Shown piece by piece: positions 12,201-24,218 of a DNA stretch of 64,000 bases (position 1 is the first letter of the stretch; every line of letters begins with the position of its first letter). The stretch is taken from NCBI GenBank assembly GCA_001584585.1, contig LSYV01000098.1, positions 23,745-87,744 on the forward strand, read 5' to 3'. The translations under genes were made by a program, and so were the position numbers. The notes under the pieces were generated by a model. That model was not told where the DNA came from. It ran no database searches and saw nothing but the letters and a program-made list of their open reading frames with translations. The DNA comes from Gonium pectorale (taxonomy: Eukaryota > Chlorophyta > Chlorophyceae > Chlamydomonadales > Volvocaceae).

Positions 12201-13186
12201 GCCAGCGGACCCAGGCCCACTGTGAAGCTCTCGGTGAGTGCCTTGGGCTGGGGCAGCTCGTGCGCACGAGCTCTTCTGTGGCTGTAACGTGCCAGGGCCG
12301 TGTCACACGTAACCCGCCCCCGCCTGCCGCATCTCTTGTGTGAAATGCTTAGAGCCTGGACCCCTTGTGCCCCACCCCACCTTCAGGACTTTGGCCTGTC
12401 GCGGCTGCGCAGCACGGTGCTGGTCACGCGGCACCCCGAGGCGGGCACCCCGGCTTACATGGCTCCGGAGCTGTACGACATCAACAACCACACTGTAACC
12501 GACAAGAGCGACATCTTCAGCCTGGGTGAGTAACCCCAGGGGACGCGAATCAGGCTCCCCGGGGGAGCGAAGGCCGCATCCGAAACACGTCCCTTCGAAC
12601 ACGCCCTGCTCGCCGCCTCAGCTCCCCACGTCCCCTTGGCCTGTGCGGCTAGCCGCTGGCCGCTGGCCACGTGAATCTGTTGAGCACCCACCTCTCTCTC
12701 CCCAACCGCACAGGTGTGCTGCTTTGGGAGATGCTGAGCGGCCTGGTTCCCTGGGCCGGCTGCGACGCGCTGGTGGTGGCCTACGCCATCACCATCAACA
12801 AAGACCGCCTGTCCCTCTCGGCCATCCCGCCCGGCCGCGCGCCGCCCAAGCTGCTCGGCCTCATCAAGCGGCTGTGGGACCACGACCCGCTGCGCCGACC
12901 CGCGGCCGCAGAGGTGGTGAAGCAGCTCCTGCTCATACAGCAGCAACTGGCGCGGCCGGTGTGGCCGGCGGCGGGGGCGGGACCGCCGTCGGAGGGGGCG
13001 GGACCGTCGGCGGCGCCGACGTCGGCAGGTGCAGGAGCGGCGGCGGGGCCCCAGCAAGGTCGGCCGGGGGGGCCGCAGCTCCTGACGGACTCAGGTAGTG
13101 GCGCACCCACCTCTGCCGCGGGCAGTGCGGGCAGCGGGGCGCCCGCGGGCACCGGCTCGGTCGTGCAGGAGCCGGCCGGTGCCTAG
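6279..13186 (+). CDS. Receptor-like TKL-type protein kinase, single membrane pass
   Basis: Exons 6279-6551, 6633-6717, 6910-6987, 7382-7680, 8413-8596, 9218-9329, 9475-9773, 10180-10300, 10665-10782, 11025-11283, 11558-11613, 12177-12233, 12387-12525 and 12714-13186 give 850 residues with all phases consistent. The ATG at 6279 is chosen because it opens a signal peptide (FILGALALAHHVAFAQ). An ectodomain of about 280 residues has repeated short hydrophobic strands like beta-helix proteins. One transmembrane segment spans the exon 5/6 joint (IALPCALGGAGLLLVGWLLW) and is followed by RRRR. A Gly/Ser-rich linker leads to a complete kinase: GQGSFGRVVEG at about 481, VAVK with Lys502, HRDLKPGNVLL (Asp626), DFG at 648 and GTPAYMAPEL. 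It should phosphorylate Ser/Thr (or Tyr) on cytoplasmic targets. The C-terminal tail is Ala/Gly-rich and disordered. The ligand is unknown. Confidence 0.9.
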
Positions 13187-15768
13187 ACTGCGGGCGCGGC
13201 GCGGCGGCTCTCCTTCCACCCGCCCGCCCGCCCGCGCCTGCTTGGACCCCTGCCCGCGCCCGCATCGCGCCGCGGCCCGGCCCGGCCCGCCTCGGGGCAA
13301 CCTGTTGCATGCTGCCGCCGCGTGCGCGCCCGCACGCGCATGACGCTTGTGTTCCTTACTTCTCCCGTGGGCCAGCGGTGCCGGGGCTCGATCCTCATCG
13401 CTTTGAAAATGTGTGGACAGTGCAGAGCGCCCACACACGCACACGCATACGCACGTGCGGGCCGTGCGAGGCGCGGGGCCGCCTGCCGCCCGCGGAGGGG
13501 GTTGCCGCTTCTACCAAAGCAGCCTTGGCGTGCGGCTTCATTGGGATCCGGTACTTGCCCCATCTCTTGACACACTCGTGTCTGGCCTGAAATAAGGAGA
13601 ATACTATAAAGACTGGGCACCACCGCATGCTATGTCCACCGCATTGCCAAAGTGCTTGGCGCTGCAACGAGGGGACCTCTCGTCGCGACAGGACAGCTTA
13701 ATGGTTTGGGGCGTGGGTGGCTGGCGGGTCGTTGTGGTGCATGCCTGGGGACCGCGTCGCCGGGGGGCACGGCCGTTGCCTCTTCGGGGCGGTAGGTAGG
13801 GCGGTACTGAGGCGACCGCGCGATGAGGCACCTAGGGTGGGAGTTGAAGGGAAAGGGGAATGAAGAACGACGAGCTGGGCGCCAGCAGTGTATGTCTCGT
13901 CCCTAGGGTGGGAGGGTCATGGGGCTTGCGACGTGGGCTTTGGGTTTGACAGTGATAAAGGAGCGCGCTGGTACTGAGCACTCGGGGCTTGCAGAGTAAT
14001 GTTGGGTGCACCTCGCTGCTGGTATTCGGGCGATTCGGTGCTCAACCGACGCTGCATGCGCCTTCGTACCTGAGGGTGCGGCTGTTGAGGCGCGGCCATG
14101 AAGTACCGCCTCGGGCGCTATTCGCGAGCGGCGGGAGACTGGCTGGCTAACTGGGAGGCTGGCTGGCGCGGGGTTGTTGTACGCCCGTTTCGGGGTTTTG
14201 CCCTCCCGGCTTGTAGTATGATCACTGCCACAAGCAATCATCAAATGGGCTTGAACGAATGCGCAAGCCAGTACACATTCAGAAATGGCGTACGGCCACC
14301 GTGCCCTACATGTTGATTATTGGTCGTTGTTGCCGTGATTCCGTTGCTACTGGGCTCGGCGTTGGGGGTTGTGAACTATGTCATGAAGGCACCTGCTGTT
14401 TGCACCGACGTCCTGTGTGTGCGGCTTACTGCTGCAGCCGTAAGGGAGGGAAAGGGTCCACGAATGGCTGCTTGCGGCCCGTGCGGGCGCGGGGCTCCAC
14501 AGCATGCAACCCTTCGTTTGACTGCCGGTTGCCAGCCGTTCATAGGTGCGATGCGCCGCTGTCTGCCCCCTGTATGTATGCACGTGAGCATCCTTGCGCA
14601 TACCTGCACTGGCGTCGTTACCAGGCTCGGGAAGATTTGTGCGTGGCAGACTGGCAGGTCCAAGGAGCCGTTCATCGTCAGGAGCAGCACCAGGGTTTGG
14701 CACGCTGGCGTAGTACTGATCTTTTCCTGGCAAGATTTCGTGACAAACCTTTTTGTTGAGGGCGTGTCGTGGCAGGGCCTTTCACCGCAACTGGACGCCG
14801 GGATGGACGCCGCGGGTGCCTGATGTGAGGACGGCTACTGCGCATTTGGACGCACTCTGCGGGTCACCAGGGCCGGGAGCATGGTGCCCTCAAGTGGCTT
14901 GGGGCGGCGCCGGGAGCTGGACGGGGTGCTGTCCAGATATGATGGCGCTTCATTTGCACTCTGCGAGGCCGGATTAAAGACAGCCGCGCATGGCTCAGCG
15001 GCAGGACTTGAGTGCGCAGGTCTGTTTCGATTTGGGTGTTTCCGCAAACCCATACAGCGGTGCGAAGGGGACAGGAATCCTGTGTGTATGGCGCCGTGCC
15101 GTCGTCCCTTATCTACACCAAGGCCCTCGGAGCCCATAGTGCGACCGACACCGCCCAACACTCTGCTCATGCACTGCTGGTCGCCGCTTCCTACTCTAGT
15201 GAGCCTCCGTCCAAAACAGAATGACAGTGCGCCGTCTGTCTGTGGTGAGCCTCCGTCAAAAACAGAGTGAATGGCTTCCACGACATAGCATAATGCGGGT
15301 GGTCTGTCAACCAGAACGACCCTTCCGTAACACTGTTCCGCACATATCAAAGGAATCCCGATGCCGGGGAACCTCCTGGGCCATGCACTATTGCCCACGA
15401 GCACGGGTGCAATAGTCGGCACGTCCCGGCCATACATCCAATGTCGGGCGCCTGGCACGTTGGCACCGTTGATACGTTGATCTCGAGTGCGTCCTAGCCG
15501 CACCACCCTGTGAGCCGTCTGCATTCTGAGGACCCCCCTACAAGGTCACATTTGCCCGGGTAGCCTTGGCCACAATCTACGACAGCGGCCGGACCCAACA
15601 AGTACTGCTGGACATAAAGCCCCGAACACCACTTCGCACACTTGCTGCACACCCTCTCACAAACCCCTCAGGCGGGCGTCAATTCACGTGTGCCGCTGAG
15701 CTTGCAGACCGCGGGTCAGCGAGCAGCACGCTTCATTACGCCAACACGTGACGCTGAGACGCATTCCG
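13187..15768. other. Convergent intergenic spacer
   Basis: This 2.6-kb region lies between the 3' ends of the kinase and synthetase genes and should hold both 3' UTRs. The longest open frames have no recognisable motif or splice structure. I saw no TGTAA poly(A) signal at a convincing distance for either gene. Confidence 0.5.
15199..15271. repeat. Short direct duplication in spacer
   Basis: The string GTGAGCCTCCGTC followed by CAAAACAGAATGA or AAAAACAGAGTGA occurs twice about 46 bp apart (from 15199 and 15244). It is non-coding as far as can be seen and is probably a recent local duplication. Confidence 0.8.
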
Positions 15769-18700
15769 CTACGAGCTGAGCGGCTCGAGTAGCGACTCGT
15801 ACATCTGGTTGAAGACGAAGGGCTCAAGGTTGATCTCCAGCGCCGAAACCGGGTAAGGCACCTCGAACGCCGTCAGCACCTGTGGAGGCCGTTGGGCTTG
15901 AATTGTTTCAGCGCTGAGATAGCATACGTGAGTGAGGTGCCGGCAGAGACCAGACGCCGGCAAGGTGCTCCCGGGGCCGCTGGCTGCACGCTCTGCTGGG
16001 AGCCGTCTCCCCCCAACCCCCCAACCCCCAACCCGTTTCCCATTCCGTATTACCCCAACCCGTTGGTCGTGCCTCAGGTTAGGTCCAGCAACCGGCACGC
16101 GTGCAGCCGCGCGAGGCGCTTCAAGGGCCGCACCCACCCACCTCTGGGTGCACGATGCCGAAGACGCCGACCTGCGCCTCGCCCGCGAACACTGCGGCCT
16201 GGCGGCCGGGGAACATGGCGGGGTCGGAGGAGGGCGACCAGTGGTATGTGACCGGCGAGCTGGCGGCGCCCGGCTCGTCTGCGAACATGGGGCGAGGGGG
16301 GGTCCAGAGTAGGAAAAAGGCGTTTTCATGACGGGGGGGTTGTCACAAAGGAGAGCGTGGATATCAAACGGCTAGGCACCAGCAGCATTCGCCCCGTCGA
16401 AGAGGGCGGGGGGAGAGGGTGGGGGTTACGGCACGCGGACATGCCAGCGCGGTGGACACAAACGCCAGGACGCGGCGCGCACGCAACAGGGCGATGGCGA
16501 GCCGCACGGTGCAGGCACGGGCGGTCACGGCAAGATCGGCACGGATGCTAGGCATCATACTTCATTCAGGGCGAAGGCCGGGGCCCGCTCGGGCGCCGCG
16601 CCTCCCTCCTCCCGCGCCTCCCGCGCTTCCCTACCTTTGTGCGGCACGCCCAGCACCTCCATCACCCGGTTGAGCAGGCCGTGGACGACCTCGAAGCCGC
16701 TCTCCTTGGCGCAGTACACAGCCACTAGCCGCCGCTCGTTGCGCGCACCGACCTGCCGGCGAGGGCCAACAGGTTGGAGAGCGTTCTCACCAGGCAAGGG
16801 AGCGCCGCGGCAGCAAGCACCCAGTGGAAAGCCCTGCCCGTGAGCAGCCCTCCGTGCTCACACTCACGCCGAATCCACGCAAGGCGCGTGCGACAGCACG
16901 TAACGTCCCCGAGCCCGATCTCCTAATGCCCCTTCGCCCAAGTGCGGATCGCTGCCAGCACAGCACCGCCAACACCGCCATCAACTTACACGCGCACACA
17001 GACAACGAGCACGCATCACGCATCACGGCGAGGCGACGGGCCCTGTGCCTCACCGATCGCGAGCTGTCGAGCATGATGGCGTCGCTGACCTCGAACAGCT
17101 TGATGGGCAGCGCGTTGTCCTTGTTGGCCGCCAGCGTCTTGAGCGCGCTGCTCAGCAGGCTGGTGCGGCACACCTGCGGGTGCCCCGGACCGAGCCGGAG
17201 CAAAGCAAGCCCGAGCCGTGAAAAGGAGCGGCTCGGCAGGCAGGCGCTGGTGTGGCGCGTTGGCACCGGTGCTCTCACAGCACCTATATACATGCCGCAC
17301 GCGCGGCACAGCGATCGTGCAACGACGACGCGGTCAGCGTGCCGGCCGGCCAGCGCTTCGGCACGGCCAGCGCGCGCGTGTGCGTCAGAATCGCGGGGCG
17401 GATGAGCCAGCTGCTCGGCTGTGTTGAGGTATCGAGCAAGCCAGGCGTATGGAACCCATACCCGTAACGTAAAAGGCGTATGTAACCCGCATCCCCGTGG
17501 CGCAGCTCCAGCCCGGGAGACGCCCTGGTGTTCACGGCGCGCGAGGCGCGCGGCCGCTCGCATTGCCCGACACAGCTGGGCCGCTTGCCATACTCGACAC
17601 AGTTGGGGCGTTGACAACGGGGCGCACCTCGAACTCGGCGGTGGCGGGGTTGCCAATCTCCACCGCCGTCGCCCCGTCGTCTTGCCGCCGCAGATTGTCG
17701 AAGTTCTCCGCGTGCGAGACAAGCGCCCTGCGGAAAACGCAAACCCGCGCCGGAAACCGCCGCCAGTTACATGCTCCGTCGCCGTGTGGCACGCCCACGT
17801 TCACCTCCCGTAGCACGATAGGTAAACGAGCCCGGGCAGGGCAGGTTTGGTGACCCACAGTCCAAATTCAGCCCAAATACCGCAACCACGACCCTGCCTG
17901 CTGCGACACATAGAACGGCGAATCCCCGAATCCCCGGTTCCCCAGACAGGCAGCGCGGGGCCTGGGCGCGGCACCTCACCATGTGAGCACCTCGGTGAAT
18001 CCAGCCATGGCCACCTCGGCTCGGAGCATCTCCGTCACCTGGTTGAGCGGCAGCTCGCGGCCCTGGGTGCAGGTGGGCGGGATCTGCGGGACAAGGGGAG
18101 GAGGAGTTGCAATTCGTCAACGGGAGGGGGCGTAACCAAAGGATGGGGACGAGGATTGGGGGGTGAGCTCCTCAGCCGAGGTTGTTTGTCGTTCATCAGC
18201 GTCCGTGCCATTTTTGGTTTTTTCGGAGCATCACTGGGGCTTCTTCCCGACCTTATAACCCTGGTGTGCGGTGAAGGGCAGTGTACAGCAGGAAGTTAGC
18301 ACACCAAAGTCGTGCGTGGGCTCAAGGATGAACATGTTATGACGACACGCGATGGTTGGCGGGCAGGATCCTCAGCCGAGTATGTTTGTCGTTCATCTGT
18401 ATCCGTGCCATTTTTGGTTTTTTCGGAGCATCCCCGGAACTGCCGCCAACCAACCAAAGCTGGAGCTACGCCGAGGGGCGAACCGCGCGCGTTGTGCAAA
18501 CCAAGACAACCAAGACAACTGTGCACGGCATGCGGCTCCTCAGCAGGTGATGTTGTCATTCACCGCATTGCGTCAGTGCCATTTTTGGTTTTTTCCTGGG
18601 CATCACAGGAGCTCGCGGCATGCACTCCCCAAATCTCCGTAGGTCCAGGTTTGCGTTCTCTGGGAACGTTATGGCAGTCGAGCATGCACCGGCCGGCCGG

Positions 18701-21700
18701 CACGCTATGCTGTTGAGTGGGGGCGCTGAGACGCCCGCACAACACGCGCATGCGCATCAGGTAGGAGCGCGTGTGGAAGGAGGTGTACGACGGGGCAAAG
18801 TGATGTGCATGAAACAGGTTGCTATGTACGTCCTTGGGCGCCCGTAAGCTCCTCAGCCGAGGTTGTTTTTCGTTCATCAGCGTCCGTGCCATTTTTGGTT
18901 TTTTCGGAGCATCACTGGGGCTTACGTTCAGGCGTGCTCAACGGATGCCCGCAGATGCGGGCTGCGACGGCGCGACAATGTGCGGTGCGGTGCGTTTGCC
19001 GGAAAATGCGTGCACAAGCGCGCAGCTCCTCAGCAGGTTGTGTTGTCTCTCACGGCAGTTGCGTCGGTGCCATTTTTGGTTTTTCCTGGACATCAGTGGA
19101 GCGCTGGAATGCTGCGCACGGCCCCAACCTCATGCCAGGCGCTACGTGCTGGCGGGGCAGTGCGTGTGCCCGACCATGGAGCATGCGGGACCACGAGCCG
19201 CTGCGACTGCTTCAATGCCAGGCATGAGTGCGCGGTGTAGATGCAGCGGACAGCCATGTAGCGGCGAGCAATGCGCGGCGGCGCAGCAATTCCATCAGCA
19301 GGTGTGGTTCTGTCGCTCACGAGTTGGCTTCGGTGCCATTTTTGGTTTTTTTCCTGGGCATCATTTGGAGCATCGCTCGTCCCCGGCCCGCCTCCGCGCC
19401 AGTGTACACTGGCGCAGTGCAGCTCGAGCCTCGAGGCAGCTTTGTGCAATGCATCGCAGGAGCGGGGCCGCCCCGCATGTGCGTGAGCCTCCCCGCACTT
19501 CAGGGCGTCATACATGTCAAGCCGTACCACACTGCACACACATACACCACCCTCGTCGTATGCGTTGTTCCTTTCCAACACATACACCACACGCACAGTC
19601 GGGTGGAAGCGCGGGGGAGAGCCCTCAACGTCCACACCGCCTCTCCGCCACCAACCCATTCGGCCGGTCCTCCCCACGCGCCTGGGGTTACCCTCTCCCC
19701 CCGCCCAGCCACCCGCCAACCTACCCAGTACCCACTACCCGAGCACCCACCCGCCTGGGGATGTTGTTGTACCCGTGCGCGATGGCCACGTCCTCAGCCA
19801 CGTCGCACGCGTGCAGGATGTCGGACCGGGTGGGCGGCACACGCACCGACAGCTGCTTGCCGTCGGCGCCCAGCTCCGCCCTCAGCTGCGGGCGGGAAGC
19901 CAAGGGCAATTGTAACAGGGCTGTAGCCAAAATGCCGGTAACGGGACGGGGCGGCAGGCTGCAGGCAGCGCCGGTGAGCCCTAGCGCGAGGCGGCGGCTG
20001 CGGGACGCACGCAGCTGCCCAGCCGAGGACCAGGACGACCCCAAGTCGTGGGAAGAAATGCACAGTTCGCACGCCGCCAGGAGCCGCAGCATCGCAGTGC
20101 CGCCAACCGTTCACGACGCGACCGCAACTGTCAGCCGGTCAGCCGGTCAGCCGGCGCCCGCACCTGCATCTTGTTGAGCAGCTGTGCGATGTCGGGTCCG
20201 GGCAGCTGCAGCCCCAGCAGGCTGTTTACGTAGTCGGTGGTCAGGGTGAGCGAGCGGTACGACAGGTCGGGGTACACTGCACACATACACACGCGGGGAG
20301 CGCCGTTGTTACTTTGTTCGGCACATGGGCTGCCGGCTAGGATGCTTTTCTGCATGCCTGCCTGTCTCATACTCTCACACTGTCATGCACAGATCTTTTA
20401 GATCATATAGAACACACGGGGAGGTGAGCGGGGTTGAGCGGACCGGTCGGGACCAGGGTTTGCGCGCGCGATGCTTTTGCCTTCCCAGTTCGCCCGCCAT
20501 GTTGCGGGTGGAGGGCCCGACCAGGGGAATCTGGAGCCCCCGCCTTGGAATGGAATGCCCTGCACCGCGAACCCGCGCCTGAGCAGCGCTGCAAACACAA
20601 CCAGCCCTGGCACCCTCCTCACCGGCCTTGTTCCCGAACGCGTCCACCACCTCCACGGGCTCCACCACGAACGGCTGCTCCGCGTACTCGGCAAACATGG
20701 TCACCACCGTGTTCAGCACCACCTTGGCCTTGGTCAGGTCGGTGGCGGTGCACTCGATGAACACGTCGCGAGTGTCGAGCGAGATCTGCGGCCGCGGTCG
20801 CGTTCGGGACGGGAGGGCGACAGGGAGGGCGGACGCCGGTCGGCAGGGTGCCGTGCGCTGGCCCCTGCCGCATAAATCATTGGGGCCGCCACGGCGCGGG
20901 CTGAGCTCTGCGCCTTGTCGTGTCATGCGAGCTGTTGTCAATCGCATCAGCCCACAGCGCATGTACAAGGCACGGCCCACCGCCGACTGCAACCCCCCCC
21001 CCGTCGGGACGCGCGCATCGCGAGACTGCGACACCGAGAAACCCCTCCTCCGTCGCTCATGCACTTGCTCCCACGCCACCCGCCCCCACATAAATCGCCT
21101 TGTTTCGCCCTGCTCCACCTAGACACACCCCTGCATCCCCGCCGCCGGCCCCCTGACCCACCGCCGCTGCACCCCAGACCCACCGCTGCCGCCGGCCCCC
21201 GGACCCACCGCCGCTGCACCCCAGACCCAACCCCGCCGCCGGCCCCCCGACCCACCGCCGAGTGCGCCCCATTGATGATTGGCGGCAGCGACAGCACAGT
21301 GCGGTTGGCGTCGTAGATGACGGGGTAGACCACGGAGCCGTGGATGATGGGCACGAACTTCTTGAGCTTTTGGTCGTTGTCCAGGTAGTACTACGTACGG
21401 CAGGGTCGTACGGCACGATGCACGGCAGTGTTAGGTGCACGGCAGGGTGGGGCGGCACGGCGTACGGCGTACGTCGCACGGCGCGTGGCGCGCACGGTGC
21501 ACGGCGGCGTGGTACGCCGAGGTGGGTTTGCGAACGCCGTCGAGGCGGCTTGAGCGCTTGGCCACACGCGCGGCGAGGGGACGGGGAGGCGGATGGGGTG
21601 GACAGGGTGCATCCCCGTCCGGACGCGCACGTGCGGTAGCGACAGCAACGTGGCGGTGCCGTCTGGCGATGCCGCCTACCGGCACGGCAGTCTGCATTCA

Positions 21701-24218
21701 GGTTCTCATCAGCTTTAAACATTTCTTTGCGTCCGGAGCCCCGTCGTTGCTCGTTTCGGTCGTTCAAGCCGGCCCAAAGCGGGTCCGTAAGCAACGCCAG
21801 ACACCTGGACCAGATCCTCCACATTTCAGCCCGAGTCCTGTCTACCTGACACTCTTTTTCAGTCCCCAGTCCTGTCTACCTGCATGAGCTCCTTGGCGTT
21901 GAACTCGCGGGTCTGCTTGAGCGGCACGAACTTGATGTCCTCGGGGGGCAGAGCCTCGTACGTGAAGGGGCCCTGCGTCGTGGGGCGCGACCACGCGTAG
22001 GGTTGGCAACGGCAGCGGCGGTCGCGTGCGGGAGGCCGGGGAGAGGCCGCAGCTCGGTTGCGGCGTTGGCGACGCACACCGCGGCGGGACCTCCTACTGA
22101 GCTCGATCCCGCTGATGAGATCCCGTTGATGATGCCGTTGAGGGTGGTCGACAGTGGAACTCGTGACTTGTTCGTCGACGCGGCTCAAGCAGCCAGTTGC
22201 TTGCTGCAACGTCCCCTGACCAGCCACGCCGCCGACCGCCCAGCTTTGCAACGCCAGCCCCGGACCGGCCAGCCCCAGCCTCCAGGCCCGAGCCTCAAGC
22301 CTCGGTGCCCCCCCGCCCGCCTCCGACCGGCCGCCGCACCTTAATCGTCGCAAGGTCGTGCGTGCCGATGGCGACGAGGGTGCGCTGGCGGCAGAGGTTC
22401 TGGTGGAGCTTGTCCTGCAAGGCGCAAGGTCGGGGCATCGCACCCGATCGGCGGTGGGATCACGACACCGCGGGTCGCACGACGGGCATAGCCGCGTCCA
22501 CAGAGGCCAGTACCCTGCCCCGGGCAGCGTCTCACAGACAGGACAGCTGCGGTGCCAGAGAGTAAAACGAGCGCCCGGCATATCCAGCGCCTACTCCCGC
22601 AAATCGTATCTGCTGTACTCATGGCATGGAAACTGCCCCGCGGTCGCCTGGCCACCCGTTGGTTGCGGTGCGGTGGGGCGCTCTGGGGTGCGGGGCGCGG
22701 CGGGGTGCGAACGGGTGCGGTGGGGTGCGGTCGCACCCACCTGCAGGTCGATGAACGAGTTGTACCGCGCCGCGTCGAACTTGACGCCACGCAGCACCGC
22801 GCACACCACGAACGGGCGCACCAGCGCTGTCTCCGCCTTCACCACCATCTGCAGCGGCGCCCTGCCTGCAGCAATAACACCCCGGGGAGGAAGGAGAGTC
22901 GCGGACTTGGCGAGGGCGCAAGCCAGGAGGCTGCGGCCAGGAGACAAGGAAATGCGAGGGGGCGGTCCACCAGCGGCGCCTGGCGGCGCAGGCCCGGAGC
23001 TGGTGGCGTACGACGAGCAAATCGAAGGTGTTAATGGGGAGCAAACGGAAGGGAATGGCCGGTCCCTTGTTCGTTACCCAGGCCCTGTTTGTGCGCCATC
23101 CGTAGATGGTCCCCGGTACATCGCTGGTAAGCCTTTACAGACCCGTGCAGTGACCCGCCAACCCCCCATCGTCAGATGTCCTTCCCCGGCCGCTTTCCGT
23201 ACGCGTTACCTCCACCCGTTGCTATTTACGTTTGTTTGTTGGGTCGGCCTACCTGCCATGTCCGCCATCCGGTACTCCGGCGACGCCTGGGTGCCACGGA
23301 AGATGTTGAGGGCACGCGCAATACCCTGCACACCGAGTCAGACGCCTCAACACATCATGCTGCTAGCAGCAAACAGGTCGGCAGCAGGTAGCGCTGCCTC
23401 TGGTCGCCGTGATCCCTGGCGACAGGCGGCCTCCCGCCAGGGGGCCAGACGGCAGCCGTCGTCGGCCCCAGGATCAAGCTCTGGGACCCCTCATGCCCCT
23501 CCTCTTTCCGATACACCCCGCCGTCCAGTGCCGGACCCGGTCTGACCTCCACGCAGAGCATGTCGTAGCGGTTCGCGGGGATGTCAATCTTGTAGATGAC
23601 CTCCTCACTGGCAGCCGCCGCCTCGGCGGCCGCATCGCCACCCTTGGCCACCGCGCTGGCGAGCTCTTTGCGCAACATCTCCTTCTCCGACGTCTGCAAT
23701 GGGGCGGCATCACCATGTATACAGCGCAGGGATAAACATTGCGCTCAGCTGCAGCTTCCCGTCACGCTAGCGTGTCAAAGTATGGGCGGCACGGCCGCGC
23801 GCTTCCGTGTCCACTCAAGGAGCGCTGAGCCCCTTCCCCACATTCCCCTTTGTTGCAAGCCACATCAGGACTGCTTCGCATGCCCCGGCACGTGCAAGCG
23901 TCGTGGGACCCGCGACCCACGGCCATCAAGGCTCCGCCCATCTGTCGCCAGGCACCTCACCACATCGTCCAGCTCAATCCCGTATTCGAAGCATAGCTGG
24001 TCGAATTCTTCATCAGCTGCACGTCAAGAGCACAACGTGCAATGGCAATGGACAGCGTCACTGGGCTGATCTAGGCACTAGCCGCATCAATCTAGTCATC
24101 CTTATCAGTATTGCCATGCAGATTTGATTGCCGCATTGGGGGCCCGCCGCCGGTACTTACTGTAAACGCGACCCAGCTTCTCAAAGAGCTTGTCGCGATT
24201 GACACCGACGGTGGGCAT
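15769..24218 (-). CDS. FARSB: Phenylalanyl-tRNA synthetase beta subunit, cytosolic
   Basis: Exons in transcript order are 24218-24161, 24016-23961, 23693-23547, 23325-23253, 22865-22741, 22414-22340, 21972-21880, 21390-21256, 20785-20623, 20276-20164, 19885-19751, 18083-17980, 17727-17628, 17173-17054, 16752-16635, 16278-16142 and 15879-15769. They give 620 residues, and every phase closes. The start [20 protein letters not shown] matches the eukaryotic/archaeal beta-subunit N-terminus. Landmarks follow in family order: [25 protein letters not shown] (B3/4 editing domain), [26 protein letters not shown], the B5 region [20 protein letters not shown], then the catalytic-like fold with [28 protein letters not shown] and FGIVHPEV. 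With the alpha subunit it forms an alpha2beta2 enzyme charging tRNA-Phe in the cytosol. The length is slightly above the usual 590-600. The lack of a transit peptide argues against an organellar enzyme. Confidence 0.98.
18165..19372. repeat. Six interspersed ~75-bp repeat units within one intron
   Basis: Inside the 1.67-kb synthetase intron (18084-19750) the core TGCCATTTTTGGTTTTTTC recurs in units starting near 18165, 18367, 18535, 18847, 19022 and 19290, with minor changes in the T-run. Two subtypes are seen: A (TCAGCCGAG ... CGGAGCATC) at 18165, 18367 and 18847, and B (CAGCAGGT ... CCTGGGCATC or CCTGGACATC) at 18535, 19022 and 19290. Most units begin with AGCTCCTCAG or GGCTCCTCAG and end with a GGAGC/GGGGC string, so the ends are roughly inverted. 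No copy was seen elsewhere in the window. Confidence 0.88.
21141..21260. repeat. 47-bp tandem repeat at an intron/exon boundary
   Basis: GCCGCCGGCCCCC recurs at 21141, 21188 and 21235, giving about 2.5 copies of a 47-bp unit. The last copy runs into the donor of synthetase exon 8 (exon end 21256), so on the minus strand each unit carries its own GCG|GTGGGT sequence. Confidence 0.85.

Noticed and set aside
14835..15524. 229-residue minus-strand frame in the kinase/synthetase spacer
   Set aside because: GC-rich DNA gives long chance frames. This one has no domain, no splice context and odd composition, and it spans the short direct duplication.
18819..20177. 452-residue plus-strand frame crossing the synthetase intron
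   Set aside because: It runs antisense through the intronic repeats and through real synthetase exons; repeated peptide strings such as [10 protein letters not shown] come only from the DNA repeat.
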